In this document: piece by piece, positions 8,455 to 15,602 of the stretch
How positions within the stretch are numbered: position 1 is the stretch's first letter
How the letters are laid out: each line of letters opens with the position of its first letter
NCBI GenBank assembly: GCA_002780715.1
Contig: PEUO01000117.1
Coordinates: forward strand, 1-36,819
Direction of reading: 5' to 3'
DNA from: Deltaproteobacteria bacterium CG03_land_8_20_14_0_80_45_14
GTDB taxonomy: Bacteria > Desulfobacterota > BSN033 > UBA1163
DNA: 36,819 nt
Translations under genes and position numbers: made by a program
The notes under the pieces: model-generated
What the model was told of the DNA's origin: nothing
The model's input: only the letters and a program-made list of their open reading frames with translations
The model's database searches: none

Positions 8455-8614
8455 CGGATTGCTCCTAACCAATTTGATTTTGTTGGATTTAACAGCAAAA
8501 ATTATGCCAGAGGGAGGTTAACCGCTTTAGTCTCGTAACTGGCTGGAGTTTAAGGTTGGAATTGAATTATAAAAAAGATTTAAGCTGGAATATTCCCTAA
8601 CAGGAAGTGACATG

Positions 8615-8634
8615 TTGTCAATGATTCTTGACAA
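8615..8634. promoter_or_regulatory. Inverted repeat TTGTCAA-N6-TTGACAA
   Basis: A perfect 7-bp inverted repeat (8615-8621 and 8628-8634) with a 6-base centre lies in the 247-base gap upstream of the PilZ gene and downstream of the membrane-protein gene. This is the size of a dimeric regulator site. Its distance from the PilZ start (about 160 bases) is long, so the target is uncertain. I see nothing else clear in 8455-8701. Confidence 0.4.
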
Positions 8635-8701
8635 AATATCTGCTTTCTATTCCAACATTTCGGGGTGGGCAGGCAATCGTAATAAGAGCGGATGGGCAGT
8701 T

Positions 8702-9088
8702 TCATCTCGGAGCCACGAGAGTCAGGATGCAAAACACCCCAAGCATCACATAGTAGACCGCTCCCGACATAGGGTCTCGGCTTGCAAGATACTCACTGAT
8801 CGAGAGACCCCGAAGCCAGAGCACAAGTGTAAATTCCGCGACCAGCATGAGGCCAAGGCCGACGCAACCCATCCCAAGTCGGCTTGACAGTTTGGGCGAC
8901 ACAGCGAGACGCCGAACAATCCACCGCGCTGCCAAAATGGCGACCCCGAACATGATGGGCGTTTCCATTAGCTCAGCTATTCTCGTGGCAAAACGCGGGA
9001 CGACCCACAGGATGCGTATTGCTCCAAGCGCGAAGCCCGCTCCGAATACGAGCGCGAAATAGAGTGCGCCAGCTTTCAGAATCTGCAC
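8702..9088 (-). CDS. Small integral membrane protein of unknown function
   Basis: The product is 128 residues with about four hydrophobic helices: ILKAGALYFALVFGAGFALG, the ELMETPIMFGVAILAARWIV region, LGMGCVGLGLMLVAEFTLVLW, and AVYYVMLGVFCILTLVAP. It resembles a widespread family of uncharacterised inner-membrane proteins starting MQILKAGALYFALVFGAGF. The local base composition is visibly GC-richer than that of its neighbours, which fits recent transfer. Function is unknown. Confidence 0.75.
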   Translation of the reverse strand: MQILKAGALYFALVFGAGFALGAIRILWVVPRFATRIAELMETPIMFGVAILAARWIVRRLAVSPKLSSRLGMGCVGLGLMLVAEFTLVLWLRGLSISEYLASRDPMSGAVYYVMLGVFCILTLVAPR

Positions 9089-9137
9089 AGCGGCTTTTTG
9101 CCTCCCGGGACGTATTGTCTCGCCCTCCTCAGATCTT

Positions 9138-9530
9138 CTATTTGATGGGCCACTCCCCTCTTTCCTTCAAGACATCCCGATAAACCTGAAGGGCCTCATT
9201 CACAGCAGGCATTCCCGCATAGGGTGCCAACTGGAAAAAGATCTCAGTAATTTTTCTTGGGTCACAGCCGACATTCAAAGCTGCATTCACATGGAGTTTC
9301 AATTCATCCGTGGCGCGTAGCGCAGCCAGCATGGCACACGCAACCATCTGCCTTTCGGGCAAAGTCAAAACAGTTCTGGAATAGAGCTTGCCGGTGATAA
9401 ACAGGGATAAATCATTGGCGAGGTCTTTGTCAAATTCCTTCCACGTCAGATAAGGGGGATCCATCTTGATCCCTTTACCGAATAGTTGATTGGCTGTATC
9501 TTGAGTCTTTTTTCTTAATTCGTCATTCAT
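9138..9530 (-). CDS. Carboxymuconolactone decarboxylase (CMD)-family protein
   Basis: This is an all-helical 130-residue CMD-family protein. Visible features are LYSRTVLTLPERQMVACAMLAAL, followed by the conserved ELKLHVNAALNVGCDPRKITEIFFQLAPYAGMPAVNEAL, which is the family core. The CxxC of AhpD-type members is absent, so it is not an AhpD-like peroxidase reductase; it is closer to the PcaC/CMD-like group. The ATG is preceded by GGAGGACTCCT. The physiological substrate is unknown. Confidence 0.88.
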   Translation of the reverse strand: MNDELRKKTQDTANQLFGKGIKMDPPYLTWKEFDKDLANDLSLFITGKLYSRTVLTLPERQMVACAMLAALRATDELKLHVNAALNVGCDPRKITEIFFQLAPYAGMPAVNEALQVYRDVLKERGEWPIK

Positions 9531-9616
9531 GATAGGAGTCCTCCTTCAATCGTTGCTCTTTGGCATTGGAAATATGGTTTTTTGTCTGAATTCAAACTTA
9601 TGAATAAGGGACGCCC

Positions 9617-9823
9617 CTATTTATACCAAACTCCTTCTAATTCTCGATATATTTTTTTCGTCGTTGGAGTGGGGATGCCCAATTTTTTTCCGAGATTAAT
9701 AATCGTGCCACCGAAAAGTTCCAATTCACTTTTACCTTTCTTCTGGTGGATATCTCTTGGTTAACTTCCGAAATAGCCTCCAACACCACCAACACCAAGT
9801 ATGGAAACATTTAACTTGCCCAT
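9617..9823 (-). pseudogene. Ketopantoate reductase-like remnant with large internal deletion
   Basis: Reading the minus strand from the ATG at 9823 (SD AGGGTGA upstream) gives MGKLNVSILGVGGVGGYFGS and then a stop. That is the N-terminal Rossmann motif (GxGxxG) of 2-dehydropantoate 2-reductases (PanE/ApbA). Immediately after it, in another frame, come HQKKGKSELELFGGTIINLG and KKLGIPTPTTKKIYRELEGV and then the stop at 9617, matching the C-terminal end of the same family. A normal enzyme is about 300 residues, so roughly 230 residues between the two ends have been lost, with a frame change at the junction near 9762. It cannot be functional. A functional copy, if there is one, must lie elsewhere. 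Confidence 0.8.
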
Positions 9824-9856
9824 CGTCTATTCACCCTGAAAAATAATACGCCTGTT

Positions 9857-10291
9857 TTACTTTCGCAACAGGATCTGTTCCAAACGAATCTCAAATCGCC
9901 GGTCATCTTCTAATTGCCTCTTCTTCGGACCTTTTGTTCTACCACCCTCCCGACGGAATTTCGCCTTGACCTCGCGCTCCTCCAATAAGAACCCGATCTT
10001 TTCTGGACGAAACTCCCTACCCATTGGGCTCAGACACTTTGCCCCCTTCCCCAGCACAATAGCTGCCAACCCCCAATCACCCGTTATGACTACATCTCCT
10101 GTTTCCGTTAGATTCATGATTTTCATATCCGCTTCCTGAGAATCGTCTCCCACCACAATAGGATGATCTGATTCTATATCGTGATTGAAATTGGCCACTG
10201 TCCAGACTGGGATATAGTATTTTCGTCCAAGTCTCATGCAGATATGCAACACAGATCTGGGACAGGCATCTGCGTCTACCAAAATCTTCAT
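9857..10291 (-). CDS. YaiI/YqxD family (DUF188) protein
   Basis: [20 protein letters not shown] is the family-defining N-terminus (UPF0178/DUF188), followed by [35 protein letters not shown], with acidic residues as in PIN/NYN-type nuclease folds. The fold comparison is known for the family; its activity is not established. I use the ATG at 10291, the usual start in homologues. Longer starts at 10300 or 10327 are possible, but the latter lies inside the terminator hairpin downstream of nfnB and is unlikely. The C-terminus is basic ([13 protein letters not shown]), as in homologues. Confidence 0.88.
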   Translation of the reverse strand: MKILVDADACPRSVLHICMRLGRKYYIPVWTVANFNHDIESDHPIVVGDDSQEADMKIMNLTETGDVVITGDWGLAAIVLGKGAKCLSPMGREFRPEKIGFLLEEREVKAKFRREGGRTKGPKKRQLEDDRRFEIRLEQILLRK

Positions 10292-10307
10292 AGAATCCAT
10301 ATTATCA

Positions 10308-10342
10308 AGAAAAAAGGGCAGAACCATTTAGCTCTGCCCTTT
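10308..10342 (-). terminator. Intrinsic terminator after nfnAB
   Basis: A 10-bp perfect stem (AAAGGGCAGA at 10313-10322 and TCTGCCCTTT at 10333-10342) with a 10-base loop is followed on the minus strand by a run of T (A-rich 10308-10315 on plus). It sits between the nfnB stop and the YaiI gene and would end the nfnAB transcript. The stem also has T's on the plus side and could work in both directions. Confidence 0.7.
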
Positions 10343-10350
10343 CGTTTATT

Positions 10351-10429
10351 GTAGCGCCCCCATTTATTGCCTGCCTGCGGTAGGCAGGGGGGCGAATGAA
10401 TTCCGTTCCGACAACCGCCGGAACGCTAC
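10351..10429. repeat. Palindromic intergenic repeat overlapping the nfnB stop codon
   Basis: Outer inverted ends GTAGCG (10351-10356) and CGCTAC (10424-10429) enclose two smaller palindromes: CCTGCC...GGCAGG around 10371-10389, and TTCCG-type arms around 10401-10424 (GTTCCGACAACCGCCGGAAC). The right end supplies the nfnB stop codon (10426-10428). The layout is that of a dispersed REP/BIME-like element. Confidence 0.55.
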
Positions 10430-11844
10430 TTATTCTCATTCATCAAATACTCATGAATCGAATTGGCTGCCTTTCTTCCTGCACCCATGGCCAAAATGAC
10501 AGTGGCTGAACCTGTTACGATATCTCCTCCTGCCCAAACTCCAGGCTTGGTGGTCTTTCCTGTTTCAAGGTCAGCAACGATATAACCTCTCTTATTAAGC
10601 TCCAGACCTTGTGTCTGCGCAGGAAGAAGTGGATTGGGACCGGCGCCAATGGCCACCACCGCCATATCACACTCCAATTGAAACTCCGAACCCTTGATGG
10701 GAACCGGTCTGCGCCTTCCTGAGTCATCGGGCTCTCCCAACTCCATCTGGAGACATTCCACACCGGTTACCCAACCATTATCATCTCCTAAAAATTTTGT
10801 GGGAGCCGTGAGTAGATAAAACTGGACTCCCTCTTCCTCTGCGTGGTGAACCTCTTCAATACGGGCAGGCATCTCATCTCTTGATCGGCGGTAGATGATT
10901 CGAACGGTGTCTGCACCTAATCGAAGAGCTGTCCTGGCTGAATCCATTGCCACATTTCCAGCTCCAAAGACTGCCACATTTTTCCCTCGGGCGATGGGTG
11001 TATCATATTTAGGGAAGAGGTATGCCTTCATCAAATTGGATCGTGTCAAATATTCGTTGGCTGAATAAATGCCGCAGTAGTTCTCCCCTGGGACATTTAA
11101 AAACTGGGGAAGACCTGCGCCCAAACCTAAGAATACAACATTATATTCCTTGAGGAGCTCATCAACAGTCTCAATTCTTCCGATGACACAGTCACACTCT
11201 ACCTTCACCCCTAAACGCTCTAAATAGTTGACCTCTGCCTGAACAATCGCCTTGGGAAGACGGAATTCTGGAATACCATAGATCAGAACGCCCCCGGTTT
11301 TATGGAGGGCTTCAAAAATGGTGACCTCATGTCCTTTAAGAATAAGATCCCCTGCCAGGGTCAGACCTGCTGGTCCTGATCCCACGACCGCCACTTTCTT
11401 ACCAGTTGGTGGCGCCTTCTCTGGAATGGTAATTTCTCCTTTAGTTCTCTCCCAATCCGCAGCAAATCGCTCCAATCTGCCGATGGCAACGGGTTGGTCC
11501 TTCTTCCCAACGATGCACACCTTTTCACACTGGTCCTCTTGAGGGCAGACGCGTCCACAAACGGCAGGAAGGCTGTTTCGTTCCTTCAATTTCCGTGCCG
11601 ACCCGGCAAAATCCCCATCCAAAATAAGTTTGACAAAAGCCGGGATATAGACTTCTACTGGGCATCCCTCAATACATTTTGGTTTCTTGCATTGAAGGCA
11701 ACGACTCGCCTCCAACTGGGCCAATTCAGGTGTGTATCCAAAGGGGACCTCATCAAAATTCCTCGCCCTCACCTTAGGGTCCTGCTCAGGCATCTTTTGC
11801 CTTGGGACTTTTGGTTTTTTCTCTTTTTCTTCTTTCTCTGCCAT
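10426..11844 (-). CDS. nfnB: NfnB, large subunit of NADH-dependent ferredoxin:NADP+ oxidoreductase (GltD-like)
   Basis: NfnB is the flavin-bifurcating subunit: with NfnA it oxidises NADPH and couples reduction of ferredoxin and NAD+, or the reverse. Eight cysteines for two [4Fe-4S] clusters are visible: C49, C52, C57 and C61 in CLQCKKPKCIEGC, and C96, C100, C106 and C110 in CGRVCPQEDQCEKVC. An FAD-binding GSGPAGL motif follows near residue 155 and a NAD(P)-binding GAGNVAMDSARTALRLGAD near 293, then VVAIGAGPNP and the C-terminal AGGDIVTGSATVILAMGAGRKAA. The length of 472 is normal. It lies 11 bases after nfnA in one operon. Stand-alone GltD (glutamate synthase small subunit) is the alternative, but the adjacent nfnA and absence of gltB make Nfn the better call. 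Confidence 0.93.
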   Translation of the reverse strand: MAEKEEKEKKPKVPRQKMPEQDPKVRARNFDEVPFGYTPELAQLEASRCLQCKKPKCIEGCPVEVYIPAFVKLILDGDFAGSARKLKERNSLPAVCGRVCPQEDQCEKVCIVGKKDQPVAIGRLERFAADWERTKGEITIPEKAPPTGKKVAVVGSGPAGLTLAGDLILKGHEVTIFEALHKTGGVLIYGIPEFRLPKAIVQAEVNYLERLGVKVECDCVIGRIETVDELLKEYNVVFLGLGAGLPQFLNVPGENYCGIYSANEYLTRSNLMKAYLFPKYDTPIARGKNVAVFGAGNVAMDSARTALRLGADTVRIIYRRSRDEMPARIEEVHHAEEEGVQFYLLTAPTKFLGDDNGWVTGVECLQMELGEPDDSGRRRPVPIKGSEFQLECDMAVVAIGAGPNPLLPAQTQGLELNKRGYIVADLETGKTTKPGVWAGGDIVTGSATVILAMGAGRKAANSIHEYLMNENK

Positions 11845-11855
11845 CTCAACCCCCC

Positions 11856-12689
11856 CTATTTTACTGCCGCCGTAAATTGTTCCATGGATGCCTTCTCCTC
11901 TTTGAGATAGGCCCTTTGCCGTTTTACCAGTTCATCATAGTCGACCTGATGGCCATCAAATTCCGGGCCATCCACACAACAAAATCTCGTCTTACCTCCC
12001 ACTGTGACCCGGCAGGCTCCGCACATTCCTGTTGCATCCACCATGATGGGATTTAGACTCACCATCGTCTTGACCCCATATTCCTTTGTCAGCTTGCATA
12101 AAAACTTCATCATGGGCACAGGGCCAATCCCCACGATCAATTTCACATCCTTCTGTTCATCTAAAATCTTGCGAAGGACATCCGTCACAAATCCGTGATG
12201 ACCATAACTCCCGTCATCCGTCGTCACCCTCAAATCGTGACTGGCCGCCTTCATCTCATCCTCTAAGATTAGGAGGTCTTTCGTTCGAGAACCGATGATA
12301 GCAATCACATTGTTCCCCGCTTCTTTGTAGGCTTTGGTAATCGGGTACATGACGGCAACGCCTGTCCCACCTCCGACACAGATCACCGTTCCAATCTTTT
12401 CGACATGGGTCGGCTTACCCAATGGTCCGATAATATCGGTGATGGAATCGCCGACATTGAGGGTTCTCAGGAGAGCAGTGGACTTTCCAACGACCTGAAA
12501 GATCAAGTCGATCATCCCTGTAGCTGGATCGGTCCCTCCCATAGTCAAAGGAATTCTCTCCCCAGTTTCATTGACCCGTAAAACGACAAATTGTCCTGGC
12601 TTTGCCTTACGAGCAATTCTGGGGGCCTCCACTTTAAAGTGGCACACCGTTTTCTCAGCCATTTCCCTTTTATATGTAATCTTATACAA
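11856..12689 (-). CDS. nfnA: NfnA, small FAD/[2Fe-2S] subunit of the Nfn transhydrogenase
   Basis: This is a ferredoxin-NADP+ reductase-like FAD and NAD(H)-binding subunit (also annotated as a sulfide/dihydroorotate dehydrogenase-like protein). The FAD motif RIPLTM lies at residues 45-50 and NAD binding is seen at VICVGGGTGVAVMYPI (102-117). The [2Fe-2S] site is D218, C223, C226 and C238 in MVDATGMCGACRVTV...FCCVDGPEFDG; an Asp plus three Cys set is characteristic of NfnA. The TTG start at 12689 is supported by an AAGGAGGGG SD. Transcription probably begins just downstream of the promoter at 12735-12763. Confidence 0.94.
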   Translation of the reverse strand: MYKITYKREMAEKTVCHFKVEAPRIARKAKPGQFVVLRVNETGERIPLTMGGTDPATGMIDLIFQVVGKSTALLRTLNVGDSITDIIGPLGKPTHVEKIGTVICVGGGTGVAVMYPITKAYKEAGNNVIAIIGSRTKDLLILEDEMKAASHDLRVTTDDGSYGHHGFVTDVLRKILDEQKDVKLIVGIGPVPMMKFLCKLTKEYGVKTMVSLNPIMVDATGMCGACRVTVGGKTRFCCVDGPEFDGHQVDYDELVKRQRAYLKEEKASMEQFTAAVK

Positions 12690-12734
12690 TCTTCCCCCCT
12701 CCTTTCTGATAAATTTTTCACAAAGTTCGTCCTA

Positions 12735-12763
12735 TATATAAATGAAGTAAAAATAAATGTCAA
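12735..12763 (-). promoter_or_regulatory. Sigma-70-type promoter of nfnAB
   Basis: On the minus strand, TTGACA (12763-12758), a 17-base AT-rich spacer and TATATA (12740-12735) stand about 40 bases before the nfnA start. Confidence 0.75.
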
Positions 12764-12813
12764 ACTTTTATTACATTGATAAAAAATAATATACCCTTGC
12801 TACACGATCAAGA

Positions 12814-12951
12814 AGAGATTTCTGAAAAAGTCAACCCTTCGACTCCCCGGCCTGAAGGCCGTGGCTTGCTCAGGGTTGACCCTGAGCGGCGCTTCTTTAC
12901 CCCGCCTTCAAAGGCGGGGCTTGGTGCCGCCGAATGGGTCAAGAAATCTCT
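12814..12951. repeat. 138-bp compound palindromic repeat element
   Basis: The ends are perfect 10-bp inverted repeats (AGAGATTTCT at 12814-12823 and AGAAATCTCT at 12942-12951). Inside are nested palindromes CTCAGGGT-TG-ACCCTGAG and CCCCGCCTT-CA-AAGGCGGGG, plus a GGCCTGAAGGCC-like core. There is no open reading frame. It lies between the divergent nfnAB and RRM-rpsU promoters and looks like a non-coding miniature or REP-type element. Confidence 0.6.
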
Positions 12952-12953
12952 GT

Positions 12954-13029
12954 AATCAAGAGAGCGTATAGTAGTTTTTCAGGGCTCTCAAGAATTTATC
13001 TTGACAGATGATGAAATTTAGACGATAAA
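12954..13029 (+). promoter_or_regulatory. Promoter of RRM-rpsU with conserved upstream element
   Basis: -35 is TTGACA (13001-13006) and -10 is GATAAA (13024-13029), with a 17-base spacer. Upstream, 12954-12989 is a 36-base element with GAGAGC and GCTCTC arms 18 bases apart. It matches 32 of 36 bases with the element at 19111-19146 before the cold-shock gene. The distance from element start to -35 is 47 bases in both. I infer a shared regulator site or upstream structure for cold-shock-type genes. Confidence 0.7.
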
Positions 13030-13120
13030 TATAAATATCGAACTTTATATAAGGTTTTTGGGGAACCCCAGAGACTCTTCAGAAAGTCCTAGGGGTTTTA
13101 AATTAATGGAGGAGAAAAAG

Positions 13121-13414
13121 ATGAATTTAAAACTTTATGTTGGAAACCTTTCCTTTGGAGCTTCAGAGGAGGACCTAAAGAAACTCTTCTCTGAAGCAGG
13201 AACAGTTCAGTCCGTCAAAATTGTTATTGATTCATATTCGGGAAGATCCAGAGGATTTGGTTTCGTGGAGATGGCCTCAAAGGAGGAGGCAGAGAAGGCA
13301 ATCTCCCAAATCAACGGAAAGACTTTTATGGACCGGGCCTTGATTGTGAGTGAGGCCAGACCTCAGAAAAAAGGGGGGGGCGAGTTCCAGGACAGAAGGG
13401 ATAGGAACAGGTAA
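13121..13414 (+). CDS. RRM-type RNA-binding protein
   Basis: A single RNA recognition motif of 97 residues, with RNP2 as LYVGNL at residues 4-9 and RNP1 as RGFGFVEM near residue 43, and a Lys/Gly/Arg-rich tail (RPQKKGGGEFQDRRDRNR). I use the ATG at 13121 because GGAGGAG lies 7 bases upstream. The longer TTG-started frame would run through the leader. It binds single-stranded RNA and probably acts as a cold-stress RNA chaperone. The arrangement RRM gene followed by rpsU is known from cold-regulated gene clusters in cyanobacteria, and the shared promoter element with the cold-shock gene points the same way. Confidence 0.92.
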   Translation: MNLKLYVGNLSFGASEEDLKKLFSEAGTVQSVKIVIDSYSGRSRGFGFVEMASKEEAEKAISQINGKTFMDRALIVSEARPQKKGGGEFQDRRDRNR

Positions 13415-13433
13415 CCCGATTTACGAAAGATAA

Positions 13434-13545
13434 ACCCTGTTAGAAATGACGGGGTTCAAAACCCTGTTTTTTATAAAAGGTATTTCAATTCTGAATATTA
13501 TTCATCCACGCTTTAAAAACGCGGCTTTCTAACGGGGTAAAGGAG
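13434..13545 (+). promoter_or_regulatory. rpsU leader with mutually exclusive pairings, built from a repeat element
   Basis: Four segments can be named. A is ACCCTGTTAGAAA (13434-13446), B is ACGGGGTT (13449-13456), C is AACCCTGT (13460-13467) followed by T's, and D is TTTCTAACGGGGT (13526-13538). B:C makes a terminator-like hairpin with a T run. A:B competes with it, and A:D forms a 13-bp helix (one G-T) that ends one base before the AAGGAG SD (13540-13545) of rpsU. The segment resembles the repeat at 36073-36170. It may set the ratio of RRM to S21 by attenuation or SD masking; this is inferred from base pairing only. Confidence 0.55.
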
Positions 13546-13551
13546 AAGGCG

Positions 13552-13743
13552 TTGGAAGTTAAAGTTCAAAACAACCAGATCGAGAATGCGATCAAAACCT
13601 TGAAGCGCCAACTCGCCAGGGATGGAATCTTAAAGGAATTGAAGAAAAGAAGGTCCTACGAGAAACCTTCCGTGAAAAAGAAAAGAAAGCAACAGGAGGC
13701 GAGAAGGAGAAGACAGAGGGCAGCCCGCAGATTTTCAAGATAA
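13552..13743 (+). CDS. rpsU: 30S ribosomal protein S21
   Basis: The product is 63 residues. MEVKVQNNQIENAIKTLKRQ is followed by a very basic tail (KKKRKQQEARRRRQRAARRFSR), the bS21 pattern. The TTG start at 13552 has AAGGAG seven bases upstream and gives the expected N-terminus. S21 helps mRNA binding at translation initiation. It is the second gene after the RRM protein, with a structured leader in between. Confidence 0.95.
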   Translation: MEVKVQNNQIENAIKTLKRQLARDGILKELKKRRSYEKPSVKKKRKQQEARRRRQRAARRFSR

Positions 13744-13784
13744 GGACATTTTCTCTTTTGTTTCTCAATAGGCAGATAGGGGAA

Positions 13785-15473
13785 CTAACTACTGGTGCCC
13801 GGTATGTTCACGGCGATCCAGAGTTTTCCTTCTTCTGTCTGGAGAAGGCCTTTTCTGGAGAGCAGGGCGATCGCTTCTGAGGAAAATGCTCTAACATCTT
13901 TAAAGTCAAGGATGACTTTTTGGATTTCGACATTTAAAACCCCTCTGAGCCTCTTGGTCAATTCCTTTGCTCCCTCCCGATCAATTGATCCCTCGAGTCT
14001 GACAAAAAGCGTTTTAAGGCGTTCGTTGTAAACAGAATAGAGTTTGAGCGTATCCGTTGCTTTTTGGCCAATCAGAAGTTTCTTCTCTGCAATCTTCTCC
14101 CCCATCCGCTGAATCAAGTCCCGAGTATTCTGGAGAGGGATAGTATCGTTCATTCTCTGCAAAATTCGTGAAAGACTTGGGAGATAACCCTCGGGGGTCC
14201 TCTGTGCAATGCTCCGATAGGCAATATTTGAAAGGACTCGAGTGAAGAATCGTTGTTGTGGATGGAAAACCCTCTTAAAGATGGAATTCCAAGAATAGGC
14301 CTCTTTGCATGCCCAATTAAATCCACGCTGAAGAGTCTCTTCGGTCATCAACCTCGGCTTGAAAACGACGGTGGCTCCATTATATTGAGCCCAATCCTTA
14401 TGCAGGAGCCTGCCCTCTGGCTCCATTCTTTGAAATAAGGCAGTCCCAGGCAAGGGGGTGAGAATGAAGAAACTGGGCAATTCAATTCGATTCCGTTCAC
14501 AGAATCGAAGCGTTCTTTCAAAGACCCCTTCATCATCATGATCCAATCCGAAGATCAATCCAGCCACGATCATGATGTCGTGATCATGAAGGGCTTTCAT
14601 GGCTTCCTCAAATTGGTAGGCTCGATTAAAGGTTTTATTCACATCTTTTAAGTTTTCCGAAGAGAGGGATTCTACACCGATGAACAAAGAGACGCATCCA
14701 CTCTCCGCAGCAAGTTTCAGAAGCTCGGGGTCCCGGGTCAAGGTCATACTGGCCTGGCTGGCCCATTTCTTTTTTAAGGGCTTTAATCGGGTGAAGAGCT
14801 CTTTGGCATAATGGCGGTTCCCGGCGATATTATCGTCAATGAAGACGAGAAAATCCCCTTCTAACCGTTTCACCTCTTCAATCACTTCATCCACCGGCCG
14901 ACAGCGGTAAGTCTTTCCAAAAAAATGCGTGACATGACAGAAATCACATTGGTGAGGACAGCCCCGGGTCGTTTGGACACAGTTGACCGTCATATATTCA
15001 TCTTTACGAAGAAGATCAAGCCTCGGAAAGGGGAGTTTTTCCATCGAGCAAAAACCATCCGCTTTATAGAAAGGTTTCAGGCATCCATTCTTAAAGTCTT
15101 CGACCAATCCTTCCCAGACATTCTCCGCTTCACCGATTACCACAACATCTACATGCTCCTTGGCTTCGAGGGGAAGGCTCGAGGCATGAGGCCCGCCCAT
15201 GACGACCGGGATCCCTCTCTGACGAAATCTCTGTGCAATCTGATAAGCCCTGGGGGCATGCATCACCATTCCGGTCACGCCGACCAGATCCACATCTTCT
15301 TCAAAATTGATCGGCTCTACATTCTCATCCGTGATCTTCACTTCAATATCCGGAGGGGTGAGTGCGGCCAGCGTTGTCAGCGTGAGGTGGGCAAACCAAA
15401 TGTTCTTAATCACTTTTTGCGAGTGGCTGAGGTAAGGGTGTTTATAGGCTGGATCGATTAATCGAATTTTCAA
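13785..15473 (-). CDS. B12-binding-type radical SAM protein fused to a C-terminal STAS-like domain
   Basis: Residues 1-140 form a cobalamin-binding-like Rossmann domain (DLVGVTGMVMHAPRAYQIAQRF, PVVMGGPHASSLP, DVVVIGEAE). The radical SAM domain has C172, C176 and C179 in TTRGCPHQCDFCHV for the [4Fe-4S] cluster. It continues through FLVFIDDNIAGNRHYAKELF and LFIGVESLSSENLKDVNK, a layout shared with HpnJ/BchE-type proteins. The last 85-90 residues are different: LKTLFVRLEGSIDREGAKEL, then a VILDFKDVRAFSSEAIALL stretch, the alternating strand-helix pattern of STAS (anti-sigma-antagonist) domains with a Ser-Ser where the phosphosite usually lies. The start is the TTG at 15473. The substrate is unknown. 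The promoter lies 90 bases upstream. Confidence 0.82.
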   Translation of the reverse strand: MKIRLIDPAYKHPYLSHSQKVIKNIWFAHLTLTTLAALTPPDIEVKITDENVEPINFEEDVDLVGVTGMVMHAPRAYQIAQRFRQRGIPVVMGGPHASSLPLEAKEHVDVVVIGEAENVWEGLVEDFKNGCLKPFYKADGFCSMEKLPFPRLDLLRKDEYMTVNCVQTTRGCPHQCDFCHVTHFFGKTYRCRPVDEVIEEVKRLEGDFLVFIDDNIAGNRHYAKELFTRLKPLKKKWASQASMTLTRDPELLKLAAESGCVSLFIGVESLSSENLKDVNKTFNRAYQFEEAMKALHDHDIMIVAGLIFGLDHDDEGVFERTLRFCERNRIELPSFFILTPLPGTALFQRMEPEGRLLHKDWAQYNGATVVFKPRLMTEETLQRGFNWACKEAYSWNSIFKRVFHPQQRFFTRVLSNIAYRSIAQRTPEGYLPSLSRILQRMNDTIPLQNTRDLIQRMGEKIAEKKLLIGQKATDTLKLYSVYNERLKTLFVRLEGSIDREGAKELTKRLRGVLNVEIQKVILDFKDVRAFSSEAIALLSRKGLLQTEEGKLWIAVNIPGTSS

Positions 15474-15562
15474 ATAGGTTCCCCCATGAAATGATCCCTT
15501 CTGTGTGGAACAGATACCGAGAGGGGATAAATGGCGAGTAGTTATGTAGTCTATTGGTGTAT

Positions 15563-15591
15563 CTTATAACTGAATTACTGGAGGATGTCAA
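15563..15591 (-). promoter_or_regulatory. Sigma-70-type promoter of the radical SAM gene
   Basis: On the minus strand, TTGACA (15591-15586), a 17-base spacer and TATAAG (15568-15563) lie in the 129-base gap after the coiled-coil gene, so the radical SAM gene is transcribed separately. Confidence 0.7.
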
Positions 15592-15602
15592 TAATTTTCT
15601 AT

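Noticed and set aside
8612-9062. Plus-strand frames opposite the small membrane protein
   Set aside because: They are shadows; the minus strand gives four clear membrane helices and a known family start.
10426-12689. Glutamate synthase (GltD) plus a dihydroorotate dehydrogenase electron-transfer subunit
   Set aside because: The Asp-Cys3 [2Fe-2S] site of the small subunit and the gene pairing fit NfnAB; no gltB or pyrD is adjacent.
13058-13120. Longer TTG start of the RRM gene
   Set aside because: It lies in the leader, lacks an SD, and the ATG at 13121 has a perfect one.
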